DNA of 64,000 nucleotides, taken from NCBI RefSeq assembly GCF_050003625.1, contig NC_134397.1, forward strand, positions 154,338,691-154,402,690. Direction: 5' to 3'. Below are positions 22,697-32,807 of the stretch, piece after piece (the first letter of the stretch is position 1; each line of letters opens with the position of its first letter). The notes below the pieces were generated by a model, which saw only the letters and a program-made list of their open reading frames with translations, was not told the DNA's origin and did not search any database. The translations under genes and the position numbers were made by a program. This DNA is from Haematobia irritans. Taxonomy: Eukaryota; Arthropoda; Insecta; Diptera; Muscidae.

Positions 22697-23655
22697 GTAT
22701 GTATGAATGGAATTAAAAAAAATGCGTTTTTCTAATTAGGGCCAATTTTGTTAGATGAAATTTAATTTACTCTCATCTCTAGTTGAAACAATCATTTTGA
22801 GATCATTTAGTTTGAAGGCAAAAATTTCTAAAAAAAATATTAGTTATTCGCCTCTCTTGAATGAACATGGCTGTGGGTAAGATATAGGTACAGTTGCATT
22901 CGTGAGTAATTTGTTTTTACGGATATCTCTCGGAGAAAATTTTGTGCTCACGAACAAACGCATGCTTATAAACCCACTCTTCCCTTTGTTTGGGAAAATA
23001 TCGAAATATTGCTCTAAGACCCCATAAAGTATATATATTCTGGGTCGTGGTGAAATTCTAAGTCGATCTAAGCCTATCCGTCCGTCCGTCTGTTGAAATC
23101 ACCCTAACTTTAAAACGAAACAACCTATCGACTTGAAACTCGGCATAAGTACTTGTTACTGATGTAGGTCGGAAGGCATTGCAAATGGGCCATATAAAGC
23201 AACGCCCAAATTTGGCTAACGGAGCCTCTTGGAGAAGCAAAATTCATCCGATCCGGTTGAAATTTGGTACGTGGTATAATTATAGGGTCTCTAACAACCA
23301 CGCAAAAATTGGTCCAAATCGGTCCATAATTATATATAGCCCTCATATAAAGCGATGGCCAGATTTGACCTCCGGAGCCTCATGGATGAGCAAAATTCAT
23401 CCGATTCGCTTGAAATTTGGTACGTGGTGTTAGTATATGGCCTCTAACAACCACACAAAAAATGGGTCCATACCGGTCTTAATTATATATAACCCCCATT
23501 TAAACCGATCCCCAGATTTGACATCCGGAGCTATTGGAGGAGCAAAATTCATCCGACCCGGTTGAAATTTGGTACGTGGTGAAATTTGGTACATTGCGCT
23601 AGTATATGGCCGCTAACAATCATGCCAAAATTGGTCCATATCGGTCTATAGTTAT

Positions 23656-23735
23656 ATATAGGTTAAAGTGGCAGCCCGATTAAGATTGAGGCACACTTAG
23701 ACTATTCAGTCCATTGTGATTAGTTATATAGTTAT
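23656..23735 (-). mobile_element. severely 5'-truncated SINE/LINE tail with target duplication
   Basis: Only GTGGCAGCCCG ... GACTATTCAGTCCATTGTGA is present, oriented minus, with the GGTTAAAG end. Flanks TAGTTATATA occur on both sides (~23650 and ~23721), consistent with a ~10-bp or longer target duplication from target-primed reverse transcription. Confidence 0.65.
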
Positions 23736-24130
23736 ATATAGCCGATGCCCAAAAATAATCTACCAAAATTTTATTACTATAGAAAATTTTGTCAAAATTT
23801 TTAATACTACACGCAAAAAAAACGTTTGGAAAACGTGTACCGAAAACGTTTTTCTTTTGTTAGAGTTTTTTGAATTGCTTCGAAAATTTTAAACTTTTAT
23901 CACCAAAAAAATCGTTTGTTACAAAATTTTTATTTTTTCAATAAAAAAAGTTATTTTTGAAACAACAACACAGTCCATTTCGTTTATATCAAACACTGTT
24001 CTTTTCTGAATTTGGGTCTTTAATAAGACACATTTTACAGTTCAAAATTTAATATACTACAATGTAATGTTGAACATTTTTTCGCAATCTTCCGAACATA
24101 TCTGGAATATATGTAAAAAAAAAAGAACAA

Positions 24131-24200
24131 AAGCAGGGATCGAACCCACGACCCTTGGCATGCAAGTCGGACGTAGCAACCACTGCACCACGGTGCCAAA
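24131..24200 (-). ncRNA. tRNA-like sequence inside a TIR element
   Basis: On the minus strand: A-box-like TGGTGCAGTGGTTGCTACG, then CTTGCATG at anticodon position, then the B box GGGTTCGATCCC. The layout matches the SINE heads in this window but the body does not follow. Could be a pol III promoter or a decayed tRNA; a functional tRNA fold is unlikely because acceptor-stem complementarity is not evident. Confidence 0.5.
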
Positions 24201-24307
24201 CTAAATGTTTGTTTCTGTTAAATAAACTTTGTTTATTTGGTTCGTGGGCGCCGCAAGCTATGCTATATAAATATAACTTATATGGATATTTATCTATTGA
24301 TGACCAT

Positions 24308-24392
24308 AACAGGTACATAGCTCAGTGGTTAGTGTGTTGGCTTACAATGTGCATGGTCCGCGGTTCGATTCTCAGTCCAGGCGAAAGGTAAA
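24308..24392 (+). ncRNA. tRNA-like sequence inside a TIR element
   Basis: A-box-like TAGCTCAGTGGTTAGTG, CTTACAA at anticodon position and the B box GCGGTTCGATTCTC, then AGTCCAGGCGAAAGG. A diverged homologue lies in reverse at ~30343-30418 in another TIR element, so it is a stable part of this element group. Confidence 0.55.
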
Positions 24393-24984
24393 AAAATTTT
24401 AAAAATTTATAAAATCGTATAATTTCTTCTACATTGTTGGTATTACAGAAAAAGGTGCTAAGAACTAAAAAACTTCGTGGAAGTGAGAAAGATGTGAGGG
24501 AAAATGCAATTAGAGGGAAATGCATTTTTTTTGAGTTTTTCTTTATGAAATTGTTTTAACATCCTGGAAAAGAATAAACGTTTATCACAAAGAGTATATA
24601 CTTTTCACCCAAATACACTTCCTTACAGCGAAAAGCAAATGAGAAACGAACTTTGTTTGTCTAAATCTTCGTTTGGGAGGAAAGAATTATTTTTTTGCGT
24701 GTATAGAACATTTTGCCAAAATTTTATTTCTATAAAAATATTTGTCAAAATTTTATTAGTATACAAAATTTTGTCAAGATTTTATTTCTATAGAAAATTT
24801 TATCAAAATTTTATTTCTATAGAAAATGTTGTCAAAATTTATTGCTATAGAAAATGTTGTCAAAATTTTATTTCTATAGAAAAATTTTGTTAAAATTTTA
24901 TTACTATAGAAAATTTTGTCAAACTGAATTATTTACGTATTTAATCGGCCTTTTTTGTTTAATATATACCCCGTATGGACTATG

Positions 24985-27379
24985 TTATGGTGTCTTTGGC
25001 AAAATTGCTCAGGGCCGGCCCCTGAGTCGATCTAGCCATGTCCGTCTGTCTGTGAACACATTTTTGTGATCAAAGTCTAGGTCGCAATATAAGTCCAATC
25101 GAAGACAAATTTGGCACAAGTATTTGTTTTGGGTCAGAATAGAACCCTATTAATTTTGGAACAAATCGGTTCAGTTTTAGAAGACGCTAGAAATTTGACC
25201 TGATTTACTTTAAATTTTGTACAGGGAGTAGAATTAATGTTCTCGATATACACACCAATTTTGGTTTAAATCGGTTCAGATTTAGATATAGCTCCCATAT
25301 ATAGCTCCGATATGCACTCATATGACAACAGAGGTTAAAGTTGTAATTCAATTTGCGTGAAATTTTGCACCGGTAGTAGAAATAACATTGTAACTATTTG
25401 GTTGAAATCGGTTCAAATTTAGATATAGCTCCCATATATATCATTCGCCCGATATGGAATTATATGGCCCCAGAAGCTAAAGTTTTGTCCTAATTTGCTG
25501 TAAATGTAGCACAGGGAGTAGAATTAATATTATAGCTACGCATGCCAAATTTCGTTGAAATCGGTTCAGATTTAGATATAGCTCCCATATATATCTATCG
25601 TCCGATATGCACTCATATGACAACAGAGGTCAAAGTTGTAATTCGATTTACGTGAAATTTTTCACTGGGAGTAGAAATTACATTGCAACTATGCATACCA
25701 AATTTGGTTGAAATCTGTTCAGATTTAGATGTAGCTCCCATATATATGTTTTTCTGATCTCGGCAAAATTGGCCAAAATACCCATTTTCCTTGTAAAAAC
25801 GTCACTGATAAGTCGAAAACTTTTAAAAATGATTCCAATTTTCCTATACATCTAATAACATACATACCTATCGACCGATAAATCATAAATACACTTTTGC
25901 AAAGTTGCCTAAAAATTGCTTCAGATTTAAATGTTTCTCATATTTATATCAAAGTCTAGGTCGCAATTTAAGTCCAATCGCCTTCAAATTTGGCACATGT
26001 TCCTAATTTGGGTCAGAATAGAACCCTATTGATTTTGGAAGAAATCGGTTCAGATTTAAATATAGCTCCCATATATATCTTTCTCCCGATATGCACTTAT
26101 ATGGACCCAGAAGCCAGAGCTTTATCCTGATTTGCTTGAAATTTTGTACAAACATAACACTTAGTCGTATAGTCAAGTGTGCAAAATTTGATTGAAATCG
26201 GTTCAGATTTAGATATAGCTCCCATATATATCTTTCGCCCGACATGGACTTATATGGCACCAGAAGCCTGATTTTCGGCCGAATTTGGTTGAAATTTTGC
26301 ACTAGGAGTACAATTAGTAGTATAGTCAAGTGTGCAAAATTTGATTGAAATCGGTTCAGATTTAGATATAGTTCCCATATACATCTTTCGCCCGATATAG
26401 ACTAATAGGGTCCTAAAAGCCAGAGTTTTGGCCCAATTTGGTTGAAATTTTGCACAGGGAGTAGATTTAGCATTGCAGCTATGCGTGCCAAATTTGGTTG
26501 AAATCGATTCAGATTTAGATATAGCTCCCATATATATCTTTCGCCCGATATGCACTTATATGGACCCAGAAGCCAGAGTTTTATCCCGATTAGCTTGAAA
26601 TTTTGCACAAGGAGTACAATTGATAGTATAGTCATGTGTGCCAAATTTGATTGAAATCGGTTCAGATTTAGATATAGCTCCCATATATATGTTTTTCTGA
26701 TTTCGACAAAAATGGTCAAAATACCTACATTTTCATTGTTAAATCGCAACTGCTTAGTCGAAAAGTTGTAAAAATGACTCTAATTTTCCTAAACTTCTAA
26801 TACATATATATCGAGCGATAAATCATAAATAAATTTTTGCGAAGTTTCCTTAAAATTGGTTCAGATTTAAATGTTTCCCACATTTATTTTTTACTAAAAT
26901 TGTGTTCCACCCTAGTGCATTAGCCGACTTAAATTTTGAGTCTATAGATTTTGTAGGAGTCTATCAAATTCTGTCCAGATTGAGTGATATTTAAATGTAC
27001 GTATTTGGGACAAACCTTTATATATAGTCCCCAACACATTTGACGGATGTGATATGGTATCGAAAATTTAGATCTACAAAGTGGTGCAGGGTATAATATA
27101 GTCGGCCCCGCCCGACTTTAGACTTTCCTTACTTGTTTTTTACTAACATTTTGTTCCACCCCAGGGCATTAGCCGACTTAAATTTTAAGTCTACAGAAGT
27201 CTAACAAATTTTTTCCAGATCAGATTTAAATATATGTATATATATGGGAACATAAACTTTATATATAGCACCCAACACATTTGATTGATTTGATATGGTA
27301 TCGAAAATGTGGATCTACAAAGTGGTGCAGGGTATAATATAGTCGGCCCCGCCCGACTTTAGACTTTCCTTACTTGTTT
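24985..27379 (+). mobile_element. family C mini-me-like element (outer copy, split)
   Basis: Core GAGTCGATCTAGCCATGTCC with (GTCT)n, then ~150-bp monomers (TTCAGATTTAGATATAGCTC ... GCCCGATATGC), down to ~25945. Its tail resumes at 27139 (TACTAACATTTTGTTCCACC) and ends in the hairpin AGTCGGCCCCGCCCGACT and TTCCTTACTTGTTT at 27379. A second C copy (25946-27138) lies between. Confidence 0.78.
25946..27138 (+). mobile_element. family C mini-me-like element (inner copy)
   Basis: Begins without a head at ATCAAAGTCTAGGTCGCAAT, has five monomers and a complete tail with the AGTCGGCCCCGCCCGACT hairpin ending TTACTTGTTT at 27138. It sits between two parts of an outer C tail. The missing head means either 5' truncation or unequal recombination between tandem copies. 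Confidence 0.7.
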
Positions 27380-28982
27380 CATGTAGAAAAGTGTACCACT
27401 TTTTATGCAACTTTCTTAAAAATTAGTGTACCACTTTTATTGTGAATGACATTTTTTCTGGCCCTTTTTGGAAATACTCAACGGTCTTATTTCATTCATG
27501 AAACTGTTATGAATATTTCATTTTTAATATTTTTTTCAAGAGTTGTCGTGTTGTGAAGTCTATCTAATCAGTTCTAACAAACAATCATGTTCCCGCTAAT
27601 TTGTAATAAATATGCAATAAAATCAATAGCTTTTATGAATTTTTAATGTAAATATGTACCAGAAAAATTCTCTAGAAAAACTCATGTCATTGTTATACTT
27701 ATCCATTGAAATGAAAAATGAAACTACTACTACTACTACAGAATAAAAACAAAGCCACAAATTTCAGCATAAATAATAATTGAATTTATTTGTCATAAAG
27801 CAAAATTTATTTGTTACATTTAATATTTTACAATTCGATTTATTTACCTTTTTCCACATCATTTTATTTAAAGTTCACCCTTAGCGCACTAACCATAACA
27901 ATCATATATTAATTAAAAATCTGTTTTTATCTAACACAAAATATGAATAAAATAAAATTTAAAAATAAAGAAAAACAATAACCAAATTGGAAACCATACA
28001 TAACAAAAAACAACCAACGCCAATCTCATTGATAAATACAATATATTATATATAGATATCTTCGGTGGTTTTTGTATAATAAAACAAGCAATTTAAATTA
28101 TTATTTAACAAGGCTAAAAAACGTAGTAACGTCGACAGTAGAAATCATTAAAAAAAAACGTTTTTTAGATTCGCAATGGTGACATGATAAATCCGCTACA
28201 AAGTTTACAAGTGAAGATTATGGTTGTAAGAATGCTTACCAAACATGTACAGGCATTTCCACCTTCTGCGGTATAGCAACGACAAAAGTCGTAAATTGTA
28301 TTCTCGACAAAACGAAGTTGGCTTTATCTTTAAGATCGACTAATCGACTTTCGATGTTGGCCAAAATCAACTTATAGAAATGGTCGAGTCAAGAAACTTT
28401 GAACTTTTGTAAAGAAAAACTTTTTATCAGAAAAGTGCGACTTCAATGCTTCTATCCAAAACTAGCATAAGTATTTTTAGGGCTAGAAATCTGTGAGAAA
28501 AACGACCCTACAATCGACTGATTAAGAAATCCAACAGAAACCCGGACGTACGACGGACACGACAAAAAAAAATTAAAGGTCGAAAAGTCAACCCATAGAT
28601 ACTAATTACATAACCCTAAGATCGACTGACTAAAAAATCCAACAGAAATCCTGACAGTCGACAAAAGAATTTTATCAGTATATCGCCTTTGGAAGCGACT
28701 TGATTAAAATGGTAGGGATGTGTAACGAAAAACAAAACAATCACGACGCGATATTCACAAAAAATCATTTATTTTATCTTAGGATTCACAAAAATATTCT
28801 AATGGTGGAATTTATTAACAAATTTCATAAATTATAAAAATATTGTTTTAAATGGCAACGAATTCAAACATAATATTTATAAAATGTTTTATATTATAAT
28901 TAATATGGATATTTTTCGAAAGTGAAATATATGTACTTTTACATAATATTTACGAAAAAGGTCATATATTAATTAAACATTT
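27380..28982. other. AT-rich interval with no recognised genes
   Basis: Contains a (CTA)n run near 27725 and, at 28518 and 28627, an imperfect direct repeat (CTGA[T/C]TAA[G/A]AAATCCAACAG) about 109 bp apart within a stretch unusually rich in GTCGA/TCGAC (28290-28700). No coding frame of note. It is otherwise unlike the families around it. Confidence 0.4.
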
Positions 28983-30027
28983 TATACCCTGCGCCAAAGG
29001 GTATAATAAGTTAGTGCATATGTTTGCAACACCCAGAAGGAGACGAGATAGACACATCGTGTCTTTGGCAATAATGCTCAGGGTGGGTCTCTGAGTCGAT
29101 CTTGCCATGTCCGTCTGTCCGTCCGTCCGTCTGTGAACACATTTTTGTGATCAAAGTCTAGGTCGCAGTTTAAGTCCAATCGCCTTCAAATTTGGCACAA
29201 GTTCCTGTTTTGGGTCAGAATAGAACCCTATTGATTTTGGAAGAAATCGGTTCAGATTTAAATATAGCTCCCATATATATCTTTCTCCCGATATGCTCTT
29301 ATTTGGACCCAGAAGCCAGAACTTTACCCTGATTTGCTTGAAATTTTGCACAAACACATAACACTTTGTCGTATAGTCAAGTGTGCAAAATTTGGTTGAA
29401 ATTCAGATTTAGATATAGCTCCCATATATATCTTTCGTCCCATATGGATTTATATGACCCCAGAAGCCAGAGTTTTAGCCCAATTTGGTTGAAATTTTGC
29501 ACTAGGAGTACAATTAGTAATGTAGTCAAGTGTGCTAAATTTTATTGAAATCGGTTCAGATTTAGACATAGCTCCCATATATATCTTTCACCCCATTTTC
29601 CGTCATATGACCACAGAGTTCAAAGTTGTAGACCGTTTTACGTGAAATTTTGCACAGGCAGTAGAATTAAAATACTAAGTATGCATGACAAATTTGGTTG
29701 AAATCGGTTCAGATTTCTATATAGCTTCCATATATATGCTTTTCCGATTTGGGCAAAAATGACCGCCACTGCTAAGTCGAAAACTTGTAAAAGTGACTCC
29801 AATTTTCCTTTATTTCTAATACATATATATCGACCGATAAATCATAAATTCACCTTTGCGAAGTTGCCTCAAAATTGGTTCAGATTAAAATGTTTCCCAT
29901 ATTTTTATACCCACCACCATGAGGGGTATATAACTTTGTCATTCCGTTTGTAACACATCGAAATATTGCTCTAAGACCCAATAAAGTATATATATTCTGG
30001 GTCGTGGTGAAATTCTGAGTCCATCTA

Positions 30028-30820
30028 CACCCTCAAAAAAAATCGCTTCTTTAACATATGTTCCAAACATATTTTGCAGGAAGCACATATATTATTGGAT
30101 ACTGCCGAAACATTAATATGTTTGTTTTATGTGAACATATCATATGTTTGGAAGCATTTTGAGCCCAAAAATATTATATGCTTGGAAGAATTTTTCCCAA
30201 AGACGATTGTGCTCATTGCCTAACATACTCGTAATTTTCACTTCCTCGAAATATTTTAGTTCTTGGCACCTTTTTCTGTAATACAAATAATGTTGAAGAA
30301 ATTATTCACTTTTATACATTTTTTAAATTTTACCTTTCGCCTGCACGAAGAATCGAACCGAGGACTATACAGTTTGTAAGCCAACAAACTACCCACTGGA
30401 CTACGTAGCTGTTATAGTCACCAGTAGATAATTATCGTTATAAGTTACACTTATATAGCATAGTTTGCAGCGCCCACGAGCCCATGCAAACATACATACA
30501 TTTGTTTGCCACGTGGACTCTCCAGTCAACTCTCCCGGTTTCCATCTCTATTTCTTTCTCTATACTCTCTCTGTCGCTTTGAATAAAATATCACAACATA
30601 TGTATGTTTAGTCGAAATTTGTAAATTTATATATGTTTGCATTCACACATATGATTTTTATGAAACATTCATGCCCCAAACATAATATATTCTAACATAT
30701 TAACATAGATGTCCCAAACATTTAGTGTTAGTTTAGGAACACACCTTGTGTTTTACAATTGTGCCCGAAACACATTTTGTTTATATCGGAACATATGAAA
30801 AACATATTTTTCTAAGAGTG
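30028..30820. mobile_element. 793-bp TIR element with tRNA-like module, TA duplication
   Basis: Ends CACCCTCAAAAAAAATCGC and rc(TTTTTCTAAGAGTG), TA at 30026-30027 and 30821-30822; excision restores CCATCTAAGAATGTCCG of the A core. CATATGTTTG-type motifs are repeated throughout. A tRNA-like module lies at ~30343-30418. A fragment of the same left end is at 57479-57553. Confidence 0.75.
30343..30418 (-). ncRNA. tRNA-like sequence inside a TIR element
   Basis: Minus strand: GCTACGTAGTCCAGTGGGTAG (A-box-like), GGCTTACAAAC at anticodon position, and the B box TCGGTTCGATTCTTC. Homologous to 24308-24392. Confidence 0.5.
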
Positions 30821-32099
30821 TAAGAATGTCCGTCCGTCCGTCTGTTGAAATCACGCTAACTTCCGCACGAAACTATTGAAAGCTATCGATTTGAAACTTG
30901 GCACAAGTAGTTGTTATTGATGTAGGTCGGATGGTATTGCAAATGGGCCATATATTTACATATAGCCCCCATGTAAACCGACGCTCAGATTTGGTTTACG
31001 AAGCCTCTTGGAGGAGCAAAATTTATCCGATCCGGTTGAAATTTGGTACGTGGTGTAATTATATGGTCTCTAACAACTACGCAAAAATTGGTCCATATCG
31101 GTCCATAATTATATATAGCCCCCATATAAACCGATCCCCGGATTTGGCTTTCGGTGCCTCATGGATGAGCAAAATTCATCCGATTCGGTTGAAATTTGTA
31201 AGTGGTGTTAGTATATGGTCTCTAACAACCATGCAACATTTGTCCATACCGGTCTTAATTATATATAACCCCCATTTAAACCGATCCCCAGATTTGACCT
31301 CCGGAGCTCCTGGAGGAGCAAAATTCATCCGATCCGTTTGAAATTTGGTATGTGGTGAAATTTAGTACATTGCGTATATATGGCCGCTACCAACCATGCA
31401 AAAATTGGTCCGTATCGGTCTATAGTTATATATAGCCCATCCCCAAATATAATCTTCCAAAATTTTATTCCTATAGAAAATTTTGTCAAAATTTTATTAA
31501 CATAATATCGAAAATTTTGTCAACATTTTATTACTGTACAAAATTTTGTAAAATTTTTTTACTATACAAAATTTTGTCAAAATTTTATTTCTATAGAAAA
31601 TTTTGTCGAGCTGAATTATATACGTATTTAATCTTTTTTTTTTTTTTTTTTTTTTTGTTTAGTATATACACCGTATGGACTAACTTACAATTGAGAAGAC
31701 TGTTTTAAGATACCTCGCCATCGGCAAGTGTTACCGCAACCCAATCAATTCGATTGTGGATGACAGTCTTTAGTACAAATTTCTATTCAATCCATGGTGG
31801 AGAGTACAGAAGATTCGGCCTAGCCGATCTTACGGCCGGATATACTTGTTATTACTAACATAGTGTACCGTCCCAGAGCATTAGTCGACTTAAATTTTAA
31901 GTCTATAGATTATAAATTTTGTTCAGATGGAGTCAGATTTAAATGTATGTATTTGGGACAAAAACCTTTATATATAGCACCCAACCCATTTGACGGATTT
32001 GATATAGTATCGAAAATGTGGATTTACAAAGTGGTGTAGGGTATAATATAGTCGGCCCCGCCCGACTTTAGACTTTCCTTACTTGTTTAAATTATTTAT

Positions 32100-32574
32100 T
32101 TTCACCACAAAGACCACACCGTTTGCGTTTAAAAACGAACAAAAATGTGCAACACTGATTGAAATTCTTCTTATTCCAATTCTAATACGAGCTTATTGGA
32201 CACGAAGATTGGGGAATCTCACAAGCCTGACTATATATATATATGTTTCAGTGTTTGCTAATACATATTTCCATAGTCTTTACTAAAAATCTGCCCGGGT
32301 GAGATGATTCAGTGTGTGCCTTATATGTTAATTTCTTATGAATAATATTTTTCCCAAATTGAACCAATTTTGCACCACCACTGTGCATCATCTTTCTTAT
32401 AACTACAATCCTTTAGTGCTTCTTCTTGGTAAATTAATCAGCTGTGGTGATGAAATTGAAAAGCAATCACAGTACACGCCTCATACACTTTCTTTTGTAT
32501 TTTCAATAACGCTATTATTTAGATCGAAGAATAAAAGCGACTTCAACAGCTGTTTGCAAGTGTAACCATGTGCA
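32100..32574 (+). repeat. dispersed repeat, empty-site copy
   Basis: The segment 32150-32430 (CAATTCTAATACGAGCTTAT ... ACTACAATCC) is homologous to 37090-38045, where a MITE interrupts it. The remainder to 32574 is unrecognised. Confidence 0.6.
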
Positions 32575-32807
32575 CCGTAGACTAGGGATCTATAAATCGA
32601 TTATTCGAATTTTGGCATGAACATCTAAAAAAGTCGAAATCGATTATAATCGCAAAATCGATTTTAAATTTTCAACTAATTTTTAATTGTGACTATCAAA
32701 AATCGATTTTAATGTTTTATTCATTGGTTTCAATTAAATTTAAATGTACCTAGTTGTAAGGAAACGAGCACATATTTCTTAATTTTTATTTATAGAATTA
32801 GACAAAG

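Larger units (their letters stand above)
23810..24701. mobile_element. 892-bp TIR element carrying tRNA-like modules, TA duplication
   Basis: Ends CACGCAAAAAAAACG and rc(TTATTTTTTTGCGTG), TA at 23808-23809 and 24702-24703; excision restores the satellite (TTTAATACTATAGAA). Two tRNA-like modules of opposite orientation occupy the middle (24131-24200 minus, 24308-24392 plus). Inner flanks near both ends carry CGTTTG/CAAACG motifs. Confidence 0.78.
22998..24978 (+). mobile_element. family A element with satellite and partial tail, split by insertions
   Basis: Starts in the head flank (AAATATTGCTCTAAGACCCC), then core, ~4 monomers, satellite units, and the internal tail ending CCCCGTATGGACTA. 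Insertions: a 65-bp SINE/LINE tail (23656-23735) and an 892-bp TIR element (23810-24701). The tail is cut where a C element starts (~24980). Confidence 0.8.
29906..31850 (+). mobile_element. family A element, head to hairpin tail
   Basis: Head TATACCCACCACCATGAGGG, core, GTCC run, monomers, satellite (31455-31610) and tail with TTCGGCC...GGCCGA and TACGGCC motifs ending TATACTTGTT. Interrupted in its core by a 793-bp TIR element (30028-30820). Confidence 0.83.
28983..32088 (+). mobile_element. family C mini-me-like element, complete, with a family A element inside
   Basis: Head TATACCCTGCGCCAAAGGG, core near 29090 with (GTCC)n, five monomers to 29905, then the tail from 31851 (ATTACTAACATAGTGTACC) to the hairpin AGTCGGCCCCGCCCGACT and ACTTGTTT at 32088. 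The A copy at 29906-31850 lies between with no obvious target duplication. Confidence 0.82.

Noticed and set aside
24308..24392. Functional tRNA gene
   Set aside because: A and B boxes are good but acceptor and anticodon stems do not pair convincingly by eye, and the homologue at 30343 is diverged within a mobile element.
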